A stretch of 64,000 nucleotides of DNA. It comes from Prochlorococcus marinus str. MIT 9211 (lineage in GTDB: Bacteria; Cyanobacteriota; Cyanobacteriia; PCC-6307; Cyanobiaceae). Both the position numbers and the translations under genes were made by a program. This document shows positions 1-10,623 of the stretch, piece by piece. The stretch covers positions 925,982 through 989,981 of the forward strand of contig NC_009976.1 in assembly GCF_000018585.1 (NCBI RefSeq), written 5' to 3'. Below the pieces are notes generated by a model. That model made no database searches and had not been told where the DNA came from. It was given only the letters and a program-made list of their open reading frames with translations. Every line of letters starts with the position of its first letter. Within the stretch, counting starts at the first letter, position 1.

Positions 1-755
1 GCTCTTAATCTATTTGCCATGTTTACACGTGGTGGAAGATCCAGATCAATATCTCTTTTCCTAGTTAAAACGACCTTGACTCCTCTCTTGGTAAGAAAAC
101 TTGCAACATGATGAGAAACTTCTAAAACAACTTCTGACTCCCTAAGGCCACCAATCCCTATTGCTCCAGAATCAGGTCCGCCATGGCCCGGATCAATGAC
201 CACTAAAAAACGATTCTTAGGAACAGTGGGAAGATTGGAAAAATGTATATTTTTATAAGAGGAATTTGCAGGATACTTTCTAGGTTCATTAACAGCAGTC
301 CTATGAATGCTTCCCTCGCCAATATTTTTAAGACCTCTAGTAGGTAAACCTGGTAATCGCATCTCCCATTTGTCAGGAGCGATGCCTTTTAGTCTTAATT
401 GATAAGGATTCAGATCAACATAAGGGTTAAATTCAACAACGAACCTCGTAATTCCATCCATTGGTTTACCAAGTCTTATCTCCTTAATTGGTCCACTTCC
501 TAGGAGTGTTCTAGGTCGTAATAATTCTCCTGGAAAATCTACCCAAACCCTTTCTCCTCTTCCGTTACTTGAGGATTGAAAAAAAGCTTTTAACTTGGCG
601 TTTTTGGACGTACGGAATAACAAAACACCTTCATCTCTTATAAGCCATGCTGCCAATGCACTTGCAGCATTGGATGGAAGCGAAAGGAAAATAGAGCTAA
701 CAAAGACTCCAGTAAAAACAAGAAAATTAAGTGGCTTTGAATACTGAAGATTCAT
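1..755 (-). CDS. amiC: N-acetylmuramoyl-L-alanine amidase (AMIN + Amidase_3), 3' end outside window
   Basis: Zinc amidase that cleaves the bond between MurNAc and the stem peptide in the periplasm, for cell separation and wall turnover. My own translation of the minus strand from the ATG at 755 starts with a signal peptide (hydrophobic run ending near SLPSNAA). An AMIN-like beta domain follows, then the catalytic start VVIDPGHGGPDSGAIG with a zinc-ligand His, and LRESEVVLEVS with the second ligand Glu. The frame is open to base 1, so the C-terminus is missing. The ATG overlaps the stop of the upstream nitrilase gene by one base, which suggests translational coupling. Confidence 0.9.
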   Translation of the reverse strand, partial: MNLQYSKPLNFLVFTGVFVSSIFLSLPSNAASALAAWLIRDEGVLLFRTSKNAKLKAFFQSSSNGRGERVWVDFPGELLRPRTLLGSGPIKEIRLGKPMDGITRFVVEFNPYVDLNPYQLRLKGIAPDKWEMRLPGLPTRGLKNIGEGSIHRTAVNEPRKYPANSSYKNIHFSNLPTVPKNRFLVVIDPGHGGPDSGAIGIGGLRESEVVLEVSHHVASFLTKRGVKVVLTRKRDIDLDLPPRVNMANRLR

Positions 756-1579
756 CAACTAAATAATTCTTGCTTCCTGTGCTTGATACTAGGCATTTGT
801 TCACGAATACTTTTAACTCTTGAATTATCTACAGGCGCAATAGCAGCTCCTTCCTGTACTCCAGCATCTGCAAGGACTGTTCCCCAAGGATCAATAATCA
901 TAGCGTGACCATGACTTTGTCTGCGCCGATAATGTTCACCAGTTTGGGCTGGTGCTACGACATAAGCTGTATTCTCTATAGCCCTTGCCTGAAGTAATAC
1001 TTGCCAATGATCTTTTCCAGTAAATGCTGTAAATGCTGCTGGAATCATTAATAGTTCAGCACCATTATCAACAAGGTGTCTGTACAATTCTGGGAATCTA
1101 ACGTCATAGCAAATAGATAAACCTACTCGGCATAAACCAGGAACATCTATAACTGATGGAAGTAGGTTACCAGAAACAATAGTTTCTGATTCCCTGTATT
1201 TATTCCCATCTGGAAGATCAACATCAAATAGATGAATCTTGTCATATCTACCAAGTAGTTGACCATCCCGACCAACAAGCTCAGATCTGTTCAGAGTCCT
1301 CTTGCCATCTTCTGCAGGGACAGGGTATCCACCTCCTAAAAGAACAATTTGATATCTCCTCGCCATGGTTACCAAAAAACGACTGCTCTTTTCAGCTAAC
1401 TCTGATGCCATTTCAAGACGGTCTTCATCATTTCCAATAAAGGCAAAATTCTCTGGCAAACCAACTAAATCTGCTCCTCTTCGAGCCGCAATCTCTATTT
1501 GCTCCTCTGCAGCAGATAAATTTGCCTCAACATTTGAGGTGCTAGTTAATTGCAATGCAGCCGACAAAAAGTCCGTCAA
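755..1579 (-). CDS. Carbon-nitrogen hydrolase (nitrilase superfamily, Nit-type amidase)
   Basis: Cytosolic C-N hydrolase of 274 residues, the usual length for Nit1/Nit2-type enzymes. The catalytic triad is visible: Glu43 in LPENFAF, Lys in YDKIHLFDVD, Cys in SICYDVRFPELYR. This branch contains deaminated-glutathione amidases and omega-amidases. A repair role on deaminated glutathione is the best guess by family but the substrate cannot be read from sequence. The start is a TTG at 1579; no in-frame ATG lies just upstream. It is followed directly by the amidase gene and preceded 26 bp upstream by the comB-like gene, so the three probably form one minus-strand unit. Confidence 0.88.
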   Translation of the reverse strand: MTDFLSAALQLTSTSNVEANLSAAEEQIEIAARRGADLVGLPENFAFIGNDEDRLEMASELAEKSSRFLVTMARRYQIVLLGGGYPVPAEDGKRTLNRSELVGRDGQLLGRYDKIHLFDVDLPDGNKYRESETIVSGNLLPSVIDVPGLCRVGLSICYDVRFPELYRHLVDNGAELLMIPAAFTAFTGKDHWQVLLQARAIENTAYVVAPAQTGEHYRRRQSHGHAMIIDPWGTVLADAGVQEGAAIAPVDNSRVKSIREQMPSIKHRKQELFS

Positions 1580-1605
1580 AATGTTAAAACCAAATAGTTG
1601 GATCC

Positions 1606-2340
1606 TCAGAATGAACGTAGAACACCAAGTTCTTTCTGAATAGGGACAACACTCAGTTTATCGAGCGCTGAACAACAAACAAAATCATCATCATGATTTC
1701 CAAGCCCCTCAAGCCTTTTACCATGAGTTGCTTTACGTAAACAACCTACTAGGTCATCCTTCCAAAAGTGCCACAGAGCCATTGCTGAGTTCAATTCATC
1801 ATTAACAACTTGAATAGATCCTGGTTTTTTTTCCAATAAGTATGAAACAAGTGATCCTGCTGCCAATGAATCTTCTAATGAATAAGAACCTTCCCAACCA
1901 CTACCTAGGATAAAAACTTCATCTGGATGATCAACTAACAACCTATCTCCGACAGCACTGCGATTAATTAATGACATCGCGTATAAACTTTCTGCATCTT
2001 GTAAACGCGACAAAGCGCGTGTTCCGTTAGTAGTAATCATAAAAAGTCGTTTACCACGGACCACATCAGATGTCACATCAACTGGAGAATTGCCCAAATC
2101 AAATCCATTTATCTTTTCGCCTCCTCTTTCGCCTAATAGAATTCTTGAGGAAGCTGGCCATTCTGACGATTTACTCTTCAGTTCATCTATATCTGAAAAT
2201 GTTTGTACAGCCTCAGCACCATTATTTAAGGCGCTAGCAATTGTGGTTGTTGCTCTAAGAACATCGATTACAACAGCCGCCTTAGGGTTGTATCCAGTCG
2301 GAACATCTTTGGCAACATGAAAATAAAAAAGCTTCATCAT
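1606..2340 (-). CDS. comB: ComB family protein (probable 2-phosphosulfolactate phosphatase)
   Basis: 244 residues with the ComB pattern: [26 protein letters not shown] near the N-terminus, a middle [18 protein letters not shown] and a TTNGTRAL segment. In methanogens ComB dephosphorylates 2-phosphosulfolactate for coenzyme M. Cyanobacteria carry the family but do not make coenzyme M by that route as far as is known, so the physiological substrate here is open; sulfolactate production is one possibility. Two tandem ATGs mark the start. It is divergent from ubiD with 59 bp between the starts. Confidence 0.85.
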   Translation of the reverse strand: MMKLFYFHVAKDVPTGYNPKAAVVIDVLRATTTIASALNNGAEAVQTFSDIDELKSKSSEWPASSRILLGERGGEKINGFDLGNSPVDVTSDVVRGKRLFMITTNGTRALSRLQDAESLYAMSLINRSAVGDRLLVDHPDEVFILGSGWEGSYSLEDSLAAGSLVSYLLEKKPGSIQVVNDELNSAMALWHFWKDDLVGCLRKATHGKRLEGLGNHDDDFVCCSALDKLSVVPIQKELGVLRSF

Positions 2341-2399
2341 TACAAATAGTCGCTAGCTGCGTCAGAGTAACTAAATAACAACCTCTAGTCCTTACCAAA

Positions 2400-3965
2400 A
2401 TGAATCCTTTTAATAAAGGACCAGGTTCCCAAGACATGAGAGATTTTCTCTCTTTCCTAGAAAAAAAAGGTCAATTAAAAAGAATACATGAACCTGTAAG
2501 CCCTGATCTTGAACTTACAGCAATAAGTGATCGTGTTCTCAGCATGGGAGGTCCTGCATTACTTTTCGAAAATGTCATTGGATCATCAATTCCTGTAGTC
2601 ACAAATGTCCTTGGCACAATCGACAGAGTTGCTTGGAGTATGGGGCTAGAAAAAGTGGAGGAGCTTGAAGCTATAGGAGAAAAACTTGCCCTTTTACAAC
2701 AACCAAAACCACCAAGAGATGCCAAGGAAACCTTCGAGCTAGGAGGATTGCTATGGAACTTGATTAAAGCTCGTCCAGACTATGATTTGACTCCTGCATG
2801 TCATCAGACAATTCTTAACAACGAGGCAGTTGACTTAGATCAACTACCTTTGACTAGACCATGGCCGAATGACGCCGGTAGCGTAATTACTTTCGGGCTA
2901 GTAATTACAAAAGATCCAGAAACAAAAGTACCAAATGTAGGTATTTACCGACTACAAAAGCAATCCTGTAACACAATGACTGTCCACTGGCTTAGCGTTA
3001 GAGGAGGAGCTGGTCATCTTAGAAAAGCTGCTGCTTTAGGTCAAAAACTAGAAGTTGCAATCGCAATAGGAGTACACCCACTTATTATTATGGCGGCAGC
3101 CACTCCGATACCTATTCAATTAAGCGAATGGTTATTCGCAGGACTTTATTCTGGTAAAGGAGTAAGACTTACTCGTTGCAAAACACTAGATCTTGAGATC
3201 CCAAGTAGTGCAGAAATAGTATTAGAAGGAACAATAACACCTGGCGAAGAAATGTCAGACGGTCCTTTTGGAGACCACATGGGGTTTTACGGAGGCATAG
3301 AAAGTTCGCCTCTCATTCGCTTTCACTGTATTACCAAAAGAAAGAATCCAATATTTCATACAACCTTTAGCGGGAAGCCACCCAAAGAGGAAGCCATGCT
3401 AGCAATTGCTCTAAATAGAATTTATACACCAATTCTACGTAGACAAGTACCAGAGATCGTCGATTTCTTTCTTCCGATGGAAGCACTAAGTTATAAATTA
3501 GCTATTATTTCTATTGACAAAGCATATCCTGGGCAAGCGAAAAGAGCATCAATGGCATTTTGGAGTGCTCTCCCACAATTTACTTATACGAAGTTTATTG
3601 TTGTAGTTGATTCAAGTATCAATGTAAGAGATCCACGACAAGTAGTCTGGGCAATATCAAGCATGGTGGACCCACAAAGAGATCTCTTAATAATTGAAAA
3701 CACACCTTTCGATTCTCTTGATTTCGCCAGTGAAAAGATAGGTCTTGGAGGAAGAATGGCTATTGATGCAACAACTAAAATTGGGGCAGAGATAAATCAT
3801 CAATGGGGAGAGCAACTGCAACATTCCAAAGAAATCCAAAAGCGAGTAGATTCAAGATGGAAAGAGCTAGGTTTATCTGATATAACTAGCAACAATCCCG
3901 ACGCTACATTGTTCGGATACGTTATGGATTACTTCATCAGTAGAAAGGAAATCACAAATTCATAA
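2400..3965 (+). CDS. ubiD: UbiD family decarboxylase (4-hydroxybenzoate-derived quinone precursor decarboxylase)
   Basis: 521 residues, slightly longer than E. coli UbiD. Typical segments: MRDFLSFLEKKGQLKRI at the N-terminus, EGTITPGEEMSDGPFGDHMGFYG around the active site, and a C-terminal region with KIGLGGRMAIDATTKIG. UbiD enzymes use prenylated FMN made by UbiX. In cyanobacteria the enzyme decarboxylates the prenylated 4-hydroxybenzoate intermediate on the way to plastoquinone, so that role is inferred from the organism. The start ATG at 2400 follows a short AT-rich gap after the divergent comB-like gene. No anomalies seen. Confidence 0.93.
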   Translation: MNPFNKGPGSQDMRDFLSFLEKKGQLKRIHEPVSPDLELTAISDRVLSMGGPALLFENVIGSSIPVVTNVLGTIDRVAWSMGLEKVEELEAIGEKLALLQQPKPPRDAKETFELGGLLWNLIKARPDYDLTPACHQTILNNEAVDLDQLPLTRPWPNDAGSVITFGLVITKDPETKVPNVGIYRLQKQSCNTMTVHWLSVRGGAGHLRKAAALGQKLEVAIAIGVHPLIIMAAATPIPIQLSEWLFAGLYSGKGVRLTRCKTLDLEIPSSAEIVLEGTITPGEEMSDGPFGDHMGFYGGIESSPLIRFHCITKRKNPIFHTTFSGKPPKEEAMLAIALNRIYTPILRRQVPEIVDFFLPMEALSYKLAIISIDKAYPGQAKRASMAFWSALPQFTYTKFIVVVDSSINVRDPRQVVWAISSMVDPQRDLLIIENTPFDSLDFASEKIGLGGRMAIDATTKIGAEINHQWGEQLQHSKEIQKRVDSRWKELGLSDITSNNPDATLFGYVMDYFISRKEITNS

Positions 3966-4028
3966 ATGGAATCAAAATTAACCTAGATAAGTATTCCTTC
4001 CTAATAAAATCATCATTAATAAAGCCCA

Positions 4029-5366
4029 TTGATCAAATTGATCCCAAAACAACAAAAATTATCATTGCGGGAAGTCAAGCCTGGGGGCAAGTTAATAGGA
4101 AAACTTAAAGTACCTGGCGATAAATCTATTTCTCATCGAGCATTGCTTTTTGGGTCAATAGCAGAAGGAGAAACAATAATTAAAGGTCTTCTGCCAGCTG
4201 AAGATCCTATAAGTACGGCAAACTGCCTAAGGGCAATGGGGGTAAAAATAAGCTCAATAGAAAGCGACAAAGTCGTATCAATTCAAGGGGTGGGATTAGA
4301 TGGACTAAAAGAGCCTAGTGAAGTGCTTAATTGTGGAAATTCAGGAACAACAATGCGTCTGTTGCTTGGATTATTGGTAGGTCGTAAAGGTCGGCATTTT
4401 GTGCTTAATGGTGACAAATCATTGAATAAAAGACCAATGCAAAGAGTTAGGCAACCACTGAAATTGATGGGAGCTGAAATTAATGGTCGTTCAGATGGTG
4501 ATCTAGCGCCATTATCTATTGTTGGTCGTAACCTTCACGGAGCCGTAATAGGCACTCCAGTGGCAAGTGCCCAAGTTAAGTCTGCAATATTACTTGCTGC
4601 ACTAACAGCAGAAGGGTCAACAAAGGTAATAGAGCCAACGAGTTCTAGAGACCATAGTGAGAGAATGTTAAAGGCCTTTGGCGCCAATCTTGAAGTAAGT
4701 GGAGAAAGAGGTCGGCATATAAGTGTATGGCCAGGATCCAAACTATTAGGTCAATCAATTGTGGTCCCTGGTGATATAAGTTCAGCAGCATTCTGGTTGA
4801 TAGCAGGAACAATAATCCCAAATTCAGAGTTGACTATTGAAAATGTAGGGTTAAATCCAACTCGAACTGGGATATTAAAAGTTATGGAACAAATGGAAGC
4901 AAATATTGAATTAATTAATATCAGAGACGTTGCAGGCGAGCCTGTAGGGGATATAAAAGTAATTCACAATGACCAACTAAAACCTTTTAAAATCGATTCG
5001 AGCTTAGTACCCAGTCTTGTTGATGAGATTCCTATCCTATCCGTGGCAGCTTGTTTTTGCGATGGCACGACAAAAATCACAGGAGCAAGCGAACTTCGTG
5101 TCAAAGAAACGGATCGGCTAAAAGTTATGACTAGGCAACTCCTAAGAATGGGAGCAAACATCGAAGAGCATCCTGATGGGCTAACCATACATGGGGTCGA
5201 CCATTTAAAAGGTAACCATCTAGATAGCGAAACAGATCATAGAGTAGCAATGAGTCTCGCCATTGCATCTATAGTCGCCAAGGGAACTTCGACGATAGAA
5301 AGAAGCAATGCCGCAGCTGTTTCATATCCAGAATTCTGGAATGATCTAGAGAGACTAAGAGGTTGA
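4029..5366 (+). CDS. aroA: 3-phosphoshikimate 1-carboxyvinyltransferase (EPSP synthase)
   Basis: Sixth step of the shikimate pathway: joins PEP to shikimate-3-phosphate. 445 residues with the expected motifs: [16 protein letters not shown] near residue 30, [15 protein letters not shown] near residue 100, and [14 protein letters not shown] in the second half. The frame has only TTG candidates at the beginning (4029, 4038); 4029 gives the longest product. The last bases AAGAGGTTGA overlap the beginning of the frame of the following methyltransferase, so the two genes are probably translationally linked. Confidence 0.95.
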   Translation: MIKLIPKQQKLSLREVKPGGKLIGKLKVPGDKSISHRALLFGSIAEGETIIKGLLPAEDPISTANCLRAMGVKISSIESDKVVSIQGVGLDGLKEPSEVLNCGNSGTTMRLLLGLLVGRKGRHFVLNGDKSLNKRPMQRVRQPLKLMGAEINGRSDGDLAPLSIVGRNLHGAVIGTPVASAQVKSAILLAALTAEGSTKVIEPTSSRDHSERMLKAFGANLEVSGERGRHISVWPGSKLLGQSIVVPGDISSAAFWLIAGTIIPNSELTIENVGLNPTRTGILKVMEQMEANIELINIRDVAGEPVGDIKVIHNDQLKPFKIDSSLVPSLVDEIPILSVAACFCDGTTKITGASELRVKETDRLKVMTRQLLRMGANIEEHPDGLTIHGVDHLKGNHLDSETDHRVAMSLAIASIVAKGTSTIERSNAAAVSYPEFWNDLERLRG

Positions 5367-5370
5367 TTTT

Positions 5371-6282
5371 ATAGATAACATCCCCCCCTATGATGAACTT
5401 AGTTTCTACAAGACGTTAGATGGGAGCATTAGCCTTAAAAGTAATCACTACAATGAATCATTTCATAGTCATTATGGTGCACTTAAAGAAAGCCGAGAAA
5501 AGTTTCTCATTCCTGCAGAATTAGATCGTTTTAGCCCCAAAGAAACTGTCACTGTATTAGATGTTTGCCTAGGCCTCGGGTATAACACAGCCTTAATAAT
5601 AGAAAAGCTACAAAAGGGTAAAGCAATACTCAACTGGTGGGGGTTAGAAATCGATAAAAGGCCATTAGAGATTGCTCTTTCCGATATTAATTTTAAAGCC
5701 CTTTGGTCAGCAAGTGTATTGAAAGCACTCAATTCATTAAAAGTAAATGGCTATTGGAAGGACAATTCGAGTGAAGGGAAAGTTATTTGGGGAGATGCAA
5801 GACAAAAGTTAAAGGAAATTCCTGAGGAGATATGTTTTGACATAATTATGCTTGATGCATTCTCTCCAAAAAAATGCCCACAATTATGGAGTCAGGAATT
5901 CCTTCAAATGTTAACCAAGAAGCTTGCCAATAATGGGAGGATAATTACTTACTGCTCTGCAGCATCATTAAGGAAATCCTTAAAAGATGCAGGTCTAATA
6001 GTCATGTCTCTTTTACCTATCAATAATCCTAAAGACTGGAGCTCAGGGACCATAGGTATTAAGAGAAAGGAGATGGCACCGGAAGGAGAAAAATTAAAGA
6101 TATACACTCACCTTAGCGACATGGAAGAAGAGCATTTAAATACAAGAGCAGGAATTCCTTATAGAGATCCCAGTGGTTATTCAACTACACAAGAGATGAA
6201 AAGACGAAGAATGAAAGATCAGCTATCAAGCACTTGTAAGAGTACAAGTTCTTGGAAAAGGAAATGGAAGAATGCAAAATAG
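5371..6282 (+). CDS. MnmC-like SAM-dependent methyltransferase, non-canonical or lost start codon
   Basis: Reading frame open from 5359 (just after an in-frame stop at 5356) to 6282. It carries the MnmC N-terminal-domain pattern: TLDGSISLKSNHYNESFHS and GALKESREKFL, SAM motif I LDVCLGLGYNTAL, an acidic motif GLEIDKRPLEIA, and LDAFSPKKCPQLWSQEF. The relatives methylate the aminomethyl-uridine at the wobble position of some tRNAs. There is no ATG, GTG or TTG in frame before the TTG at 5719, which would remove SAM motif I. The start given (ATA, 5371) is a guess: AAGAGG lies 8 bases upstream. ATC 5380 or ATT 5428 are alternatives. A run of seven C at 5382-5388 lies inside the first codons. Confidence 0.7.
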   Translation: MDNIPPYDELSFYKTLDGSISLKSNHYNESFHSHYGALKESREKFLIPAELDRFSPKETVTVLDVCLGLGYNTALIIEKLQKGKAILNWWGLEIDKRPLEIALSDINFKALWSASVLKALNSLKVNGYWKDNSSEGKVIWGDARQKLKEIPEEICFDIIMLDAFSPKKCPQLWSQEFLQMLTKKLANNGRIITYCSAASLRKSLKDAGLIVMSLLPINNPKDWSSGTIGIKRKEMAPEGEKLKIYTHLSDMEEEHLNTRAGIPYRDPSGYSTTQEMKRRRMKDQLSSTCKSTSSWKRKWKNAK

Positions 6283-6321
6283 CGATAGGAGAACTAGATT
6301 TCTCCCGAAGGCTAATTTATT

Positions 6322-7683
6322 ATGTTTGCAATTGCGATACTAGCGGCTGGGAAAGGAACTCGAATGCGTAGTTCCTACCCAAAGGTACTCCAACAACTTG
6401 CAGGCAGAAGTTTAATAAAGCGTGTGATAAAGAGTTGCGAAGACTTAAAACCAGATCGATTTCTAGTAATCGTTGGTCACCAAGCAGAAGCAGTACAAGA
6501 CCATTTAAAAGAATTATCCCATCTTGAATACATAAACCAGGTGCCTCAAAAAGGGACAGGGCACGCTATTCAGCAACTCCTTCCAGTACTTGATAATTTC
6601 ATTGGTGATTTATTAGTACTTAACGGTGATGTTCCACTATTAAAGGCAGAAACATTACAAAAGTTGATAGCTAAACATAAAACATCAAAAGCTAGTGTCA
6701 CATTTCTATCTGCTCGTCTATCAAATCCCAAAGGATATGGTCGCGTCTTTTCAAATAACCAAGATGAAGTAGATCGGATTGTTGAGGATGCTGATTGTAG
6801 CAGGGAGGAGAAAAGTAACAAGCTGACAAATGCTGGTATATATCTATTTAAATGGGATTTACTAAAGAATATATTGCCAAAATTATCTAGCACGAATAAG
6901 CAGAGTGAGCTTTATTTGACTGATGCTATATCCCAATTACCTACAGCAATACACCTTGAAGTAGATAATATAGATGAGGTCAGCGGAGTTAATGACAGAG
7001 CACAATTGGCTAACTGTGAAAACTTAATACAGCAAAGCTTACGCAATCACTGGATGAGTAAAGGGGTTAGTTTTATAGACCCAGAAAGTTGCACTATCAG
7101 CGAGGAATCCCAATTTGGAATAGACATAGTAATCGAGCCACAAACACATTTGCGAGGCAATTGCTTTATAGGCAACAATTGTAGACTAGGGCCAAGCACA
7201 TATATTGAAGATTCTAGGCTAGGCGAAAATGTAAACGTAATGCAGTCGACATTAAATAACTGCCAGGTTGCTAGCCATGTAAAGATAGGGCCATTTGCTC
7301 ATTTACGGCCAGAGACTAACGTATCAAGTAATTGTCGAATAGGGAATTTTGTAGAAATAAAAAAAAGTGAGCTTGGTCAAGGAACAAAAGTGAATCATCT
7401 AAGTTATATAGGCGACTCTCATGTGGGATGCCATGTGAACATAGGAGCAGGTACTATAACAGCAAACTTTGACGGATTTAGAAAAAACGAAACGGTCATA
7501 GGAGATCACACTAAAACAGGTGCTAATTCCGTATTAATTGCTCCAATTAATATAGGCAACAGAGTGACCGTAGGTGCAGGGTCAACTCTGACTAAAAATG
7601 TTCCAGATGGTTCACTGGCTATTGAAAGGTCAAAGCAAAATATCAAAGAGAATTGGAAGACTCGAGAAGAAACTAATCAATAA
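6322..7683 (+). CDS. glmU: Bifunctional UDP-GlcNAc pyrophosphorylase / glucosamine-1-phosphate N-acetyltransferase
   Basis: Makes UDP-N-acetylglucosamine for peptidoglycan and lipopolysaccharide. 453 residues, standard length. The N-terminal uridyltransferase has [19 protein letters not shown] and VLNGDVPLL; the C-terminal half is a left-handed beta-helix of hexapeptide repeats with [30 protein letters not shown] and [16 protein letters not shown] start at 6322. It ends 11 bases inside the convergent murF gene, so both stop codons lie in an overlapped tail. Confidence 0.96.
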   Translation: MFAIAILAAGKGTRMRSSYPKVLQQLAGRSLIKRVIKSCEDLKPDRFLVIVGHQAEAVQDHLKELSHLEYINQVPQKGTGHAIQQLLPVLDNFIGDLLVLNGDVPLLKAETLQKLIAKHKTSKASVTFLSARLSNPKGYGRVFSNNQDEVDRIVEDADCSREEKSNKLTNAGIYLFKWDLLKNILPKLSSTNKQSELYLTDAISQLPTAIHLEVDNIDEVSGVNDRAQLANCENLIQQSLRNHWMSKGVSFIDPESCTISEESQFGIDIVIEPQTHLRGNCFIGNNCRLGPSTYIEDSRLGENVNVMQSTLNNCQVASHVKIGPFAHLRPETNVSSNCRIGNFVEIKKSELGQGTKVNHLSYIGDSHVGCHVNIGAGTITANFDGFRKNETVIGDHTKTGANSVLIAPINIGNRVTVGAGSTLTKNVPDGSLAIERSKQNIKENWKTREETNQ

Positions 7684-9061
7684 GATTTTCTAAAAAAGGT
7701 AGTAGCTTTTCCAGTCCAATCTTTCTGCTCGCTTTTAAAAGTAGGTTGTCACCAGGTTTTAATATTGATTGCAAATAAGGTAGAGCCTCTTCAGGCTGAG
7801 AGAAAATCGAAAAATTTGGCAACTGTTTACCAACAGCTACCATTGCTTCAGCCTCTTCTCCATCAGAAACAACAATAACCCCATCTAAAGAGAGGTCGAC
7901 AGCATGTTGCATAATTAATGAATGAAATTTAATGCTTTCATCTCCTAATTCGAACATGGTTCCTAAAACAGCAAAATGACGACCTGGTTTGGTTACCAAG
8001 AGGTCTAAAGATGCCTTAACAGATTCAGGAGATGAGTTATATGACTCATCAAGAACAGTCAAATTGCCATATGTAAAACAACTATTTCTACCACATGGAG
8101 TCTTTACATGGAGATTATTCATATTTGATAGAGAGATGCCTAGCTCTAACGCAACTGCTATTGCCAACATAAAATTAACCGCATTGTGCATGCCTTCCAA
8201 AGGCAAGGTGAGGGCTTCTTTGTCAACTGAGAGTGAATTGTTGTTCAGATCTAAGACTCCTAATAAGTCAACTGCATTTTTCTTTATATAAGACGCAGAA
8301 GTATGTTCTTCGCCTAAGGGCATTAGGCCGACTCGTATTATCCTACCTGGCCATTTTTCGGAAAGTATACTATCTAGCAATGGGTCTCCTGCTGGTATTA
8401 TGACTGTTCCAGAAGGATTCAGGCATGTAGTTATTTCACACTTAGCAATAGCTATATTCTTACGGCTACCAAGGCGACCAATATGTGCATTTCCTATGTT
8501 TGTAATCACAGCGATATCCGGATTTGAGCAACAAGAAAGACGGCGTATTTCTCCTAATCCCCTCATTGCCATCTCTAGTATGAGAGCGGCATCTGAGAAA
8601 TCAGCCTGAAGAATAGTTTGTGGGACTCCAATGTCATTATTGTTGTTATCTGATGTAGAGGTAATAGCTCCAAGAGTTGTTAGGCAAGCAGTTATTAACT
8701 CTCGTGTAGTAGTCTTTCCAACCGAACCCGTAACAGCAACAACAGGTATGCTAAGCCTTTGTCTATGTAATAAAGCTAATTGTTGATAAGCCTGCAATGT
8801 GTCATCTACTCTCCAACAAATAAGATTCTCTGGTATCTGAACAGTAGAATCCTTCGAAACAACCGCAGCTTTTGCTCCTCGATCGCATGCTTCTTTAAGG
8901 AACTGATGACCATCAAAGTTCTGGCCTCTTAATGGGACAAAAAAACCACCCGGCAGTACCTGACGGCTATCAGTAAAAACAGGTCCCAAAATATTGTTAG
9001 AAAGTTTCCCTTCTGCTGGATAACCCCAAAGGTTAATTAATTCACTTAATTGAATTCCCAT
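7673..9061 (-). CDS. murF: UDP-N-acetylmuramoyl-tripeptide--D-alanyl-D-alanine ligase
   Basis: Adds D-Ala-D-Ala to the UDP-MurNAc tripeptide, the last cytoplasmic step of the peptidoglycan monomer. 462 residues. The Mur ligase N-domain includes [18 protein letters not shown]; the P-loop is [16 protein letters not shown] near residue 115; the central domain has [15 protein letters not shown] and [14 protein letters not shown], and the C-domain has [18 protein letters not shown] start at 9061. A perfect inverted repeat lies 7 bases upstream of the start (9068-9085). It is downstream of glgA on the same strand with a 43-bp gap. Confidence 0.95.
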   Translation of the reverse strand: MGIQLSELINLWGYPAEGKLSNNILGPVFTDSRQVLPGGFFVPLRGQNFDGHQFLKEACDRGAKAAVVSKDSTVQIPENLICWRVDDTLQAYQQLALLHRQRLSIPVVAVTGSVGKTTTRELITACLTTLGAITSTSDNNNNDIGVPQTILQADFSDAALILEMAMRGLGEIRRLSCCSNPDIAVITNIGNAHIGRLGSRKNIAIAKCEITTCLNPSGTVIIPAGDPLLDSILSEKWPGRIIRVGLMPLGEEHTSASYIKKNAVDLLGVLDLNNNSLSVDKEALTLPLEGMHNAVNFMLAIAVALELGISLSNMNNLHVKTPCGRNSCFTYGNLTVLDESYNSSPESVKASLDLLVTKPGRHFAVLGTMFELGDESIKFHSLIMQHAVDLSLDGVIVVSDGEEAEAMVAVGKQLPNFSIFSQPEEALPYLQSILKPGDNLLLKASRKIGLEKLLPFLENLID

Positions 9062-9067
9062 AAGTGC

Positions 9068-9085
9068 TATCTAAGTTCTTAGATA
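9068..9085. repeat. 18-bp inverted repeat upstream of murF
   Basis: The sequence TATCTAAGTTCTTAGATA is an 8-bp arm, a 2-base centre and a perfect complementary arm. It sits between the end of glgA and the ATG of murF, directly next to where a ribosome binding site would be. It has no following T-run on either strand, so a Rho-independent terminator is unlikely. It may be an operator, or an RNA hairpin near the murF start; the function is unknown. Confidence 0.5.
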
Positions 9086-9104
9086 ACTGAGATGTTTTAC
9101 AAAT

Positions 9105-10577
9105 TTATTTCTCACTATCACTTACTACAGCTTTTTTTAGAGAAGGATCGGCATCTTGGCCTACTGAAAACTTCTCAACCTCCTCTGCATCGGGGGAAGG
9201 TTCCTTGACACCACATACATCTTTGTACATGTTTTCATATTCATAAGCAGATCTGTCCCAGCTGTAAGTTTGGGTCATAGCTCTAATTTGTAATCTACGC
9301 CAACTTCTACGATGCCGATATGCCTCCCAAGATCTAACTAAGGCAGTATAAAAATCTATTGGCTCAAACCGATCAAAGCAAAACCCTGTTCCAGTCTGTT
9401 TACTAGGGTCATGAGGTGAAACTGTGTCTACTAACCCACCTACATTTCTCACTACAGGAATCGACCCATACCGCATTGCCAACAGTTGACTTATGCCACA
9501 AGGCTCAAACCTACTGGGCATAAGGAAAGCATCTGTCCCTGCATAAATCAGGCGTGACAGATAGTCATCGTATGTTAAGAAAACTGCGAATCGGCCTGGA
9601 TATTCAGTAGCAAGCTGCCAAAGGGCTGATTCCAAAGCGGATTCTCCAGTCCCCAGAACAACTATCTGTGAGTCGGTGTAAGCAAGTAATCTCCTGGCAA
9701 CCTGAAGAAGTAAGTCAACACCTTTCTGGTCAACAAGCCTGCCAACCATACCAAGCAAGTAACTATTCGGTTTAACATCAAGTCCCATTTGGGATTGAAG
9801 GGCAGCTTTATTTTTCCTTCGACCTAAAATATTCGAAGCGCTGAAATTAGCCGGTAAAGCTTTATCAGTTTCAGGGTTCCAATCATCTAGATCAATTCCA
9901 TTAAGAATGCCTCTTAATTTGCCAGAAATATAATTAAGTAAACCGTCTAATTTCTCTCCATATTCTGAAGTACAAATTTCTTTTGCGTAGGTAGGAGAAA
10001 CTGCATTAACTCTATCTGCATAAAGCATGGCGACAGCCATTGTGTGGTCTCCTTGCATATACCAAGGGCACCAAGTCATTCTCTCCAACTTCCAGCGCCA
10101 GGGACCTTGATATTTAAGGTTATGTATCGTAAATACAGTGCTTATCTCGGGGTCTTGATGCATCCACACAGGGATCATGCCTGTATGCCAATCATGACAA
10201 TGAAGAACTTGAGGTTTCCATGAATTCCAGGCAAATTCTGCAGTGGCACTTGCAAAGAAAGTAAATCTCCAATCTTCGTCATCTCCACCATAAATTCTCT
10301 CTGGGTCAAAAGCAGGATGACCTACAAGATATAAAGGGAGTGAAGAAATAGGATGTCTAGTTTCATAAACTGCAAAATCTGAGCCCATTGCTTGCGCTCG
10401 AAATATTGGTTCGCTTGGTATATCTAATAAGCTCCATAGCTTCCCATAGCCTGGGATAATCAATCGAACATCATGGCCAAGTTTTGCCAGTGCTGGTGGC
10501 AAAGAAGAGACAACATCTCCCATGCCGCCGACCTTAACCATCGGGGCGCATTCGGCAGCAGCGAAAAGAACGCGCAT
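9105..10577 (-). CDS. glgA: Glycogen synthase (ADP-glucose), GT5
   Basis: Extends alpha-1,4-glucan from ADP-glucose in the carbon-storage pathway. 490 residues; family hallmarks are the [16 protein letters not shown] loop near residue 15 (ADP-glucose binding), [22 protein letters not shown], and the C-terminal [18 protein letters not shown]. An extra acidic tail of about 25 residues follows the catalytic region. ATG at 10577. It lies between menB and murF rather than beside the other glycogen gene glgB (38973), so storage genes are dispersed in this genome. Confidence 0.96.
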
Positions 10578-10623
10578 TAAAATTCTTTATAACTTGAATA
10601 AGCCACCACGAAATAATAAGCCT

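Noticed and set aside
4964-5188. Antisense reading frame in aroA
   Set aside because: Antisense shadow of a conserved gene, no homology pattern.
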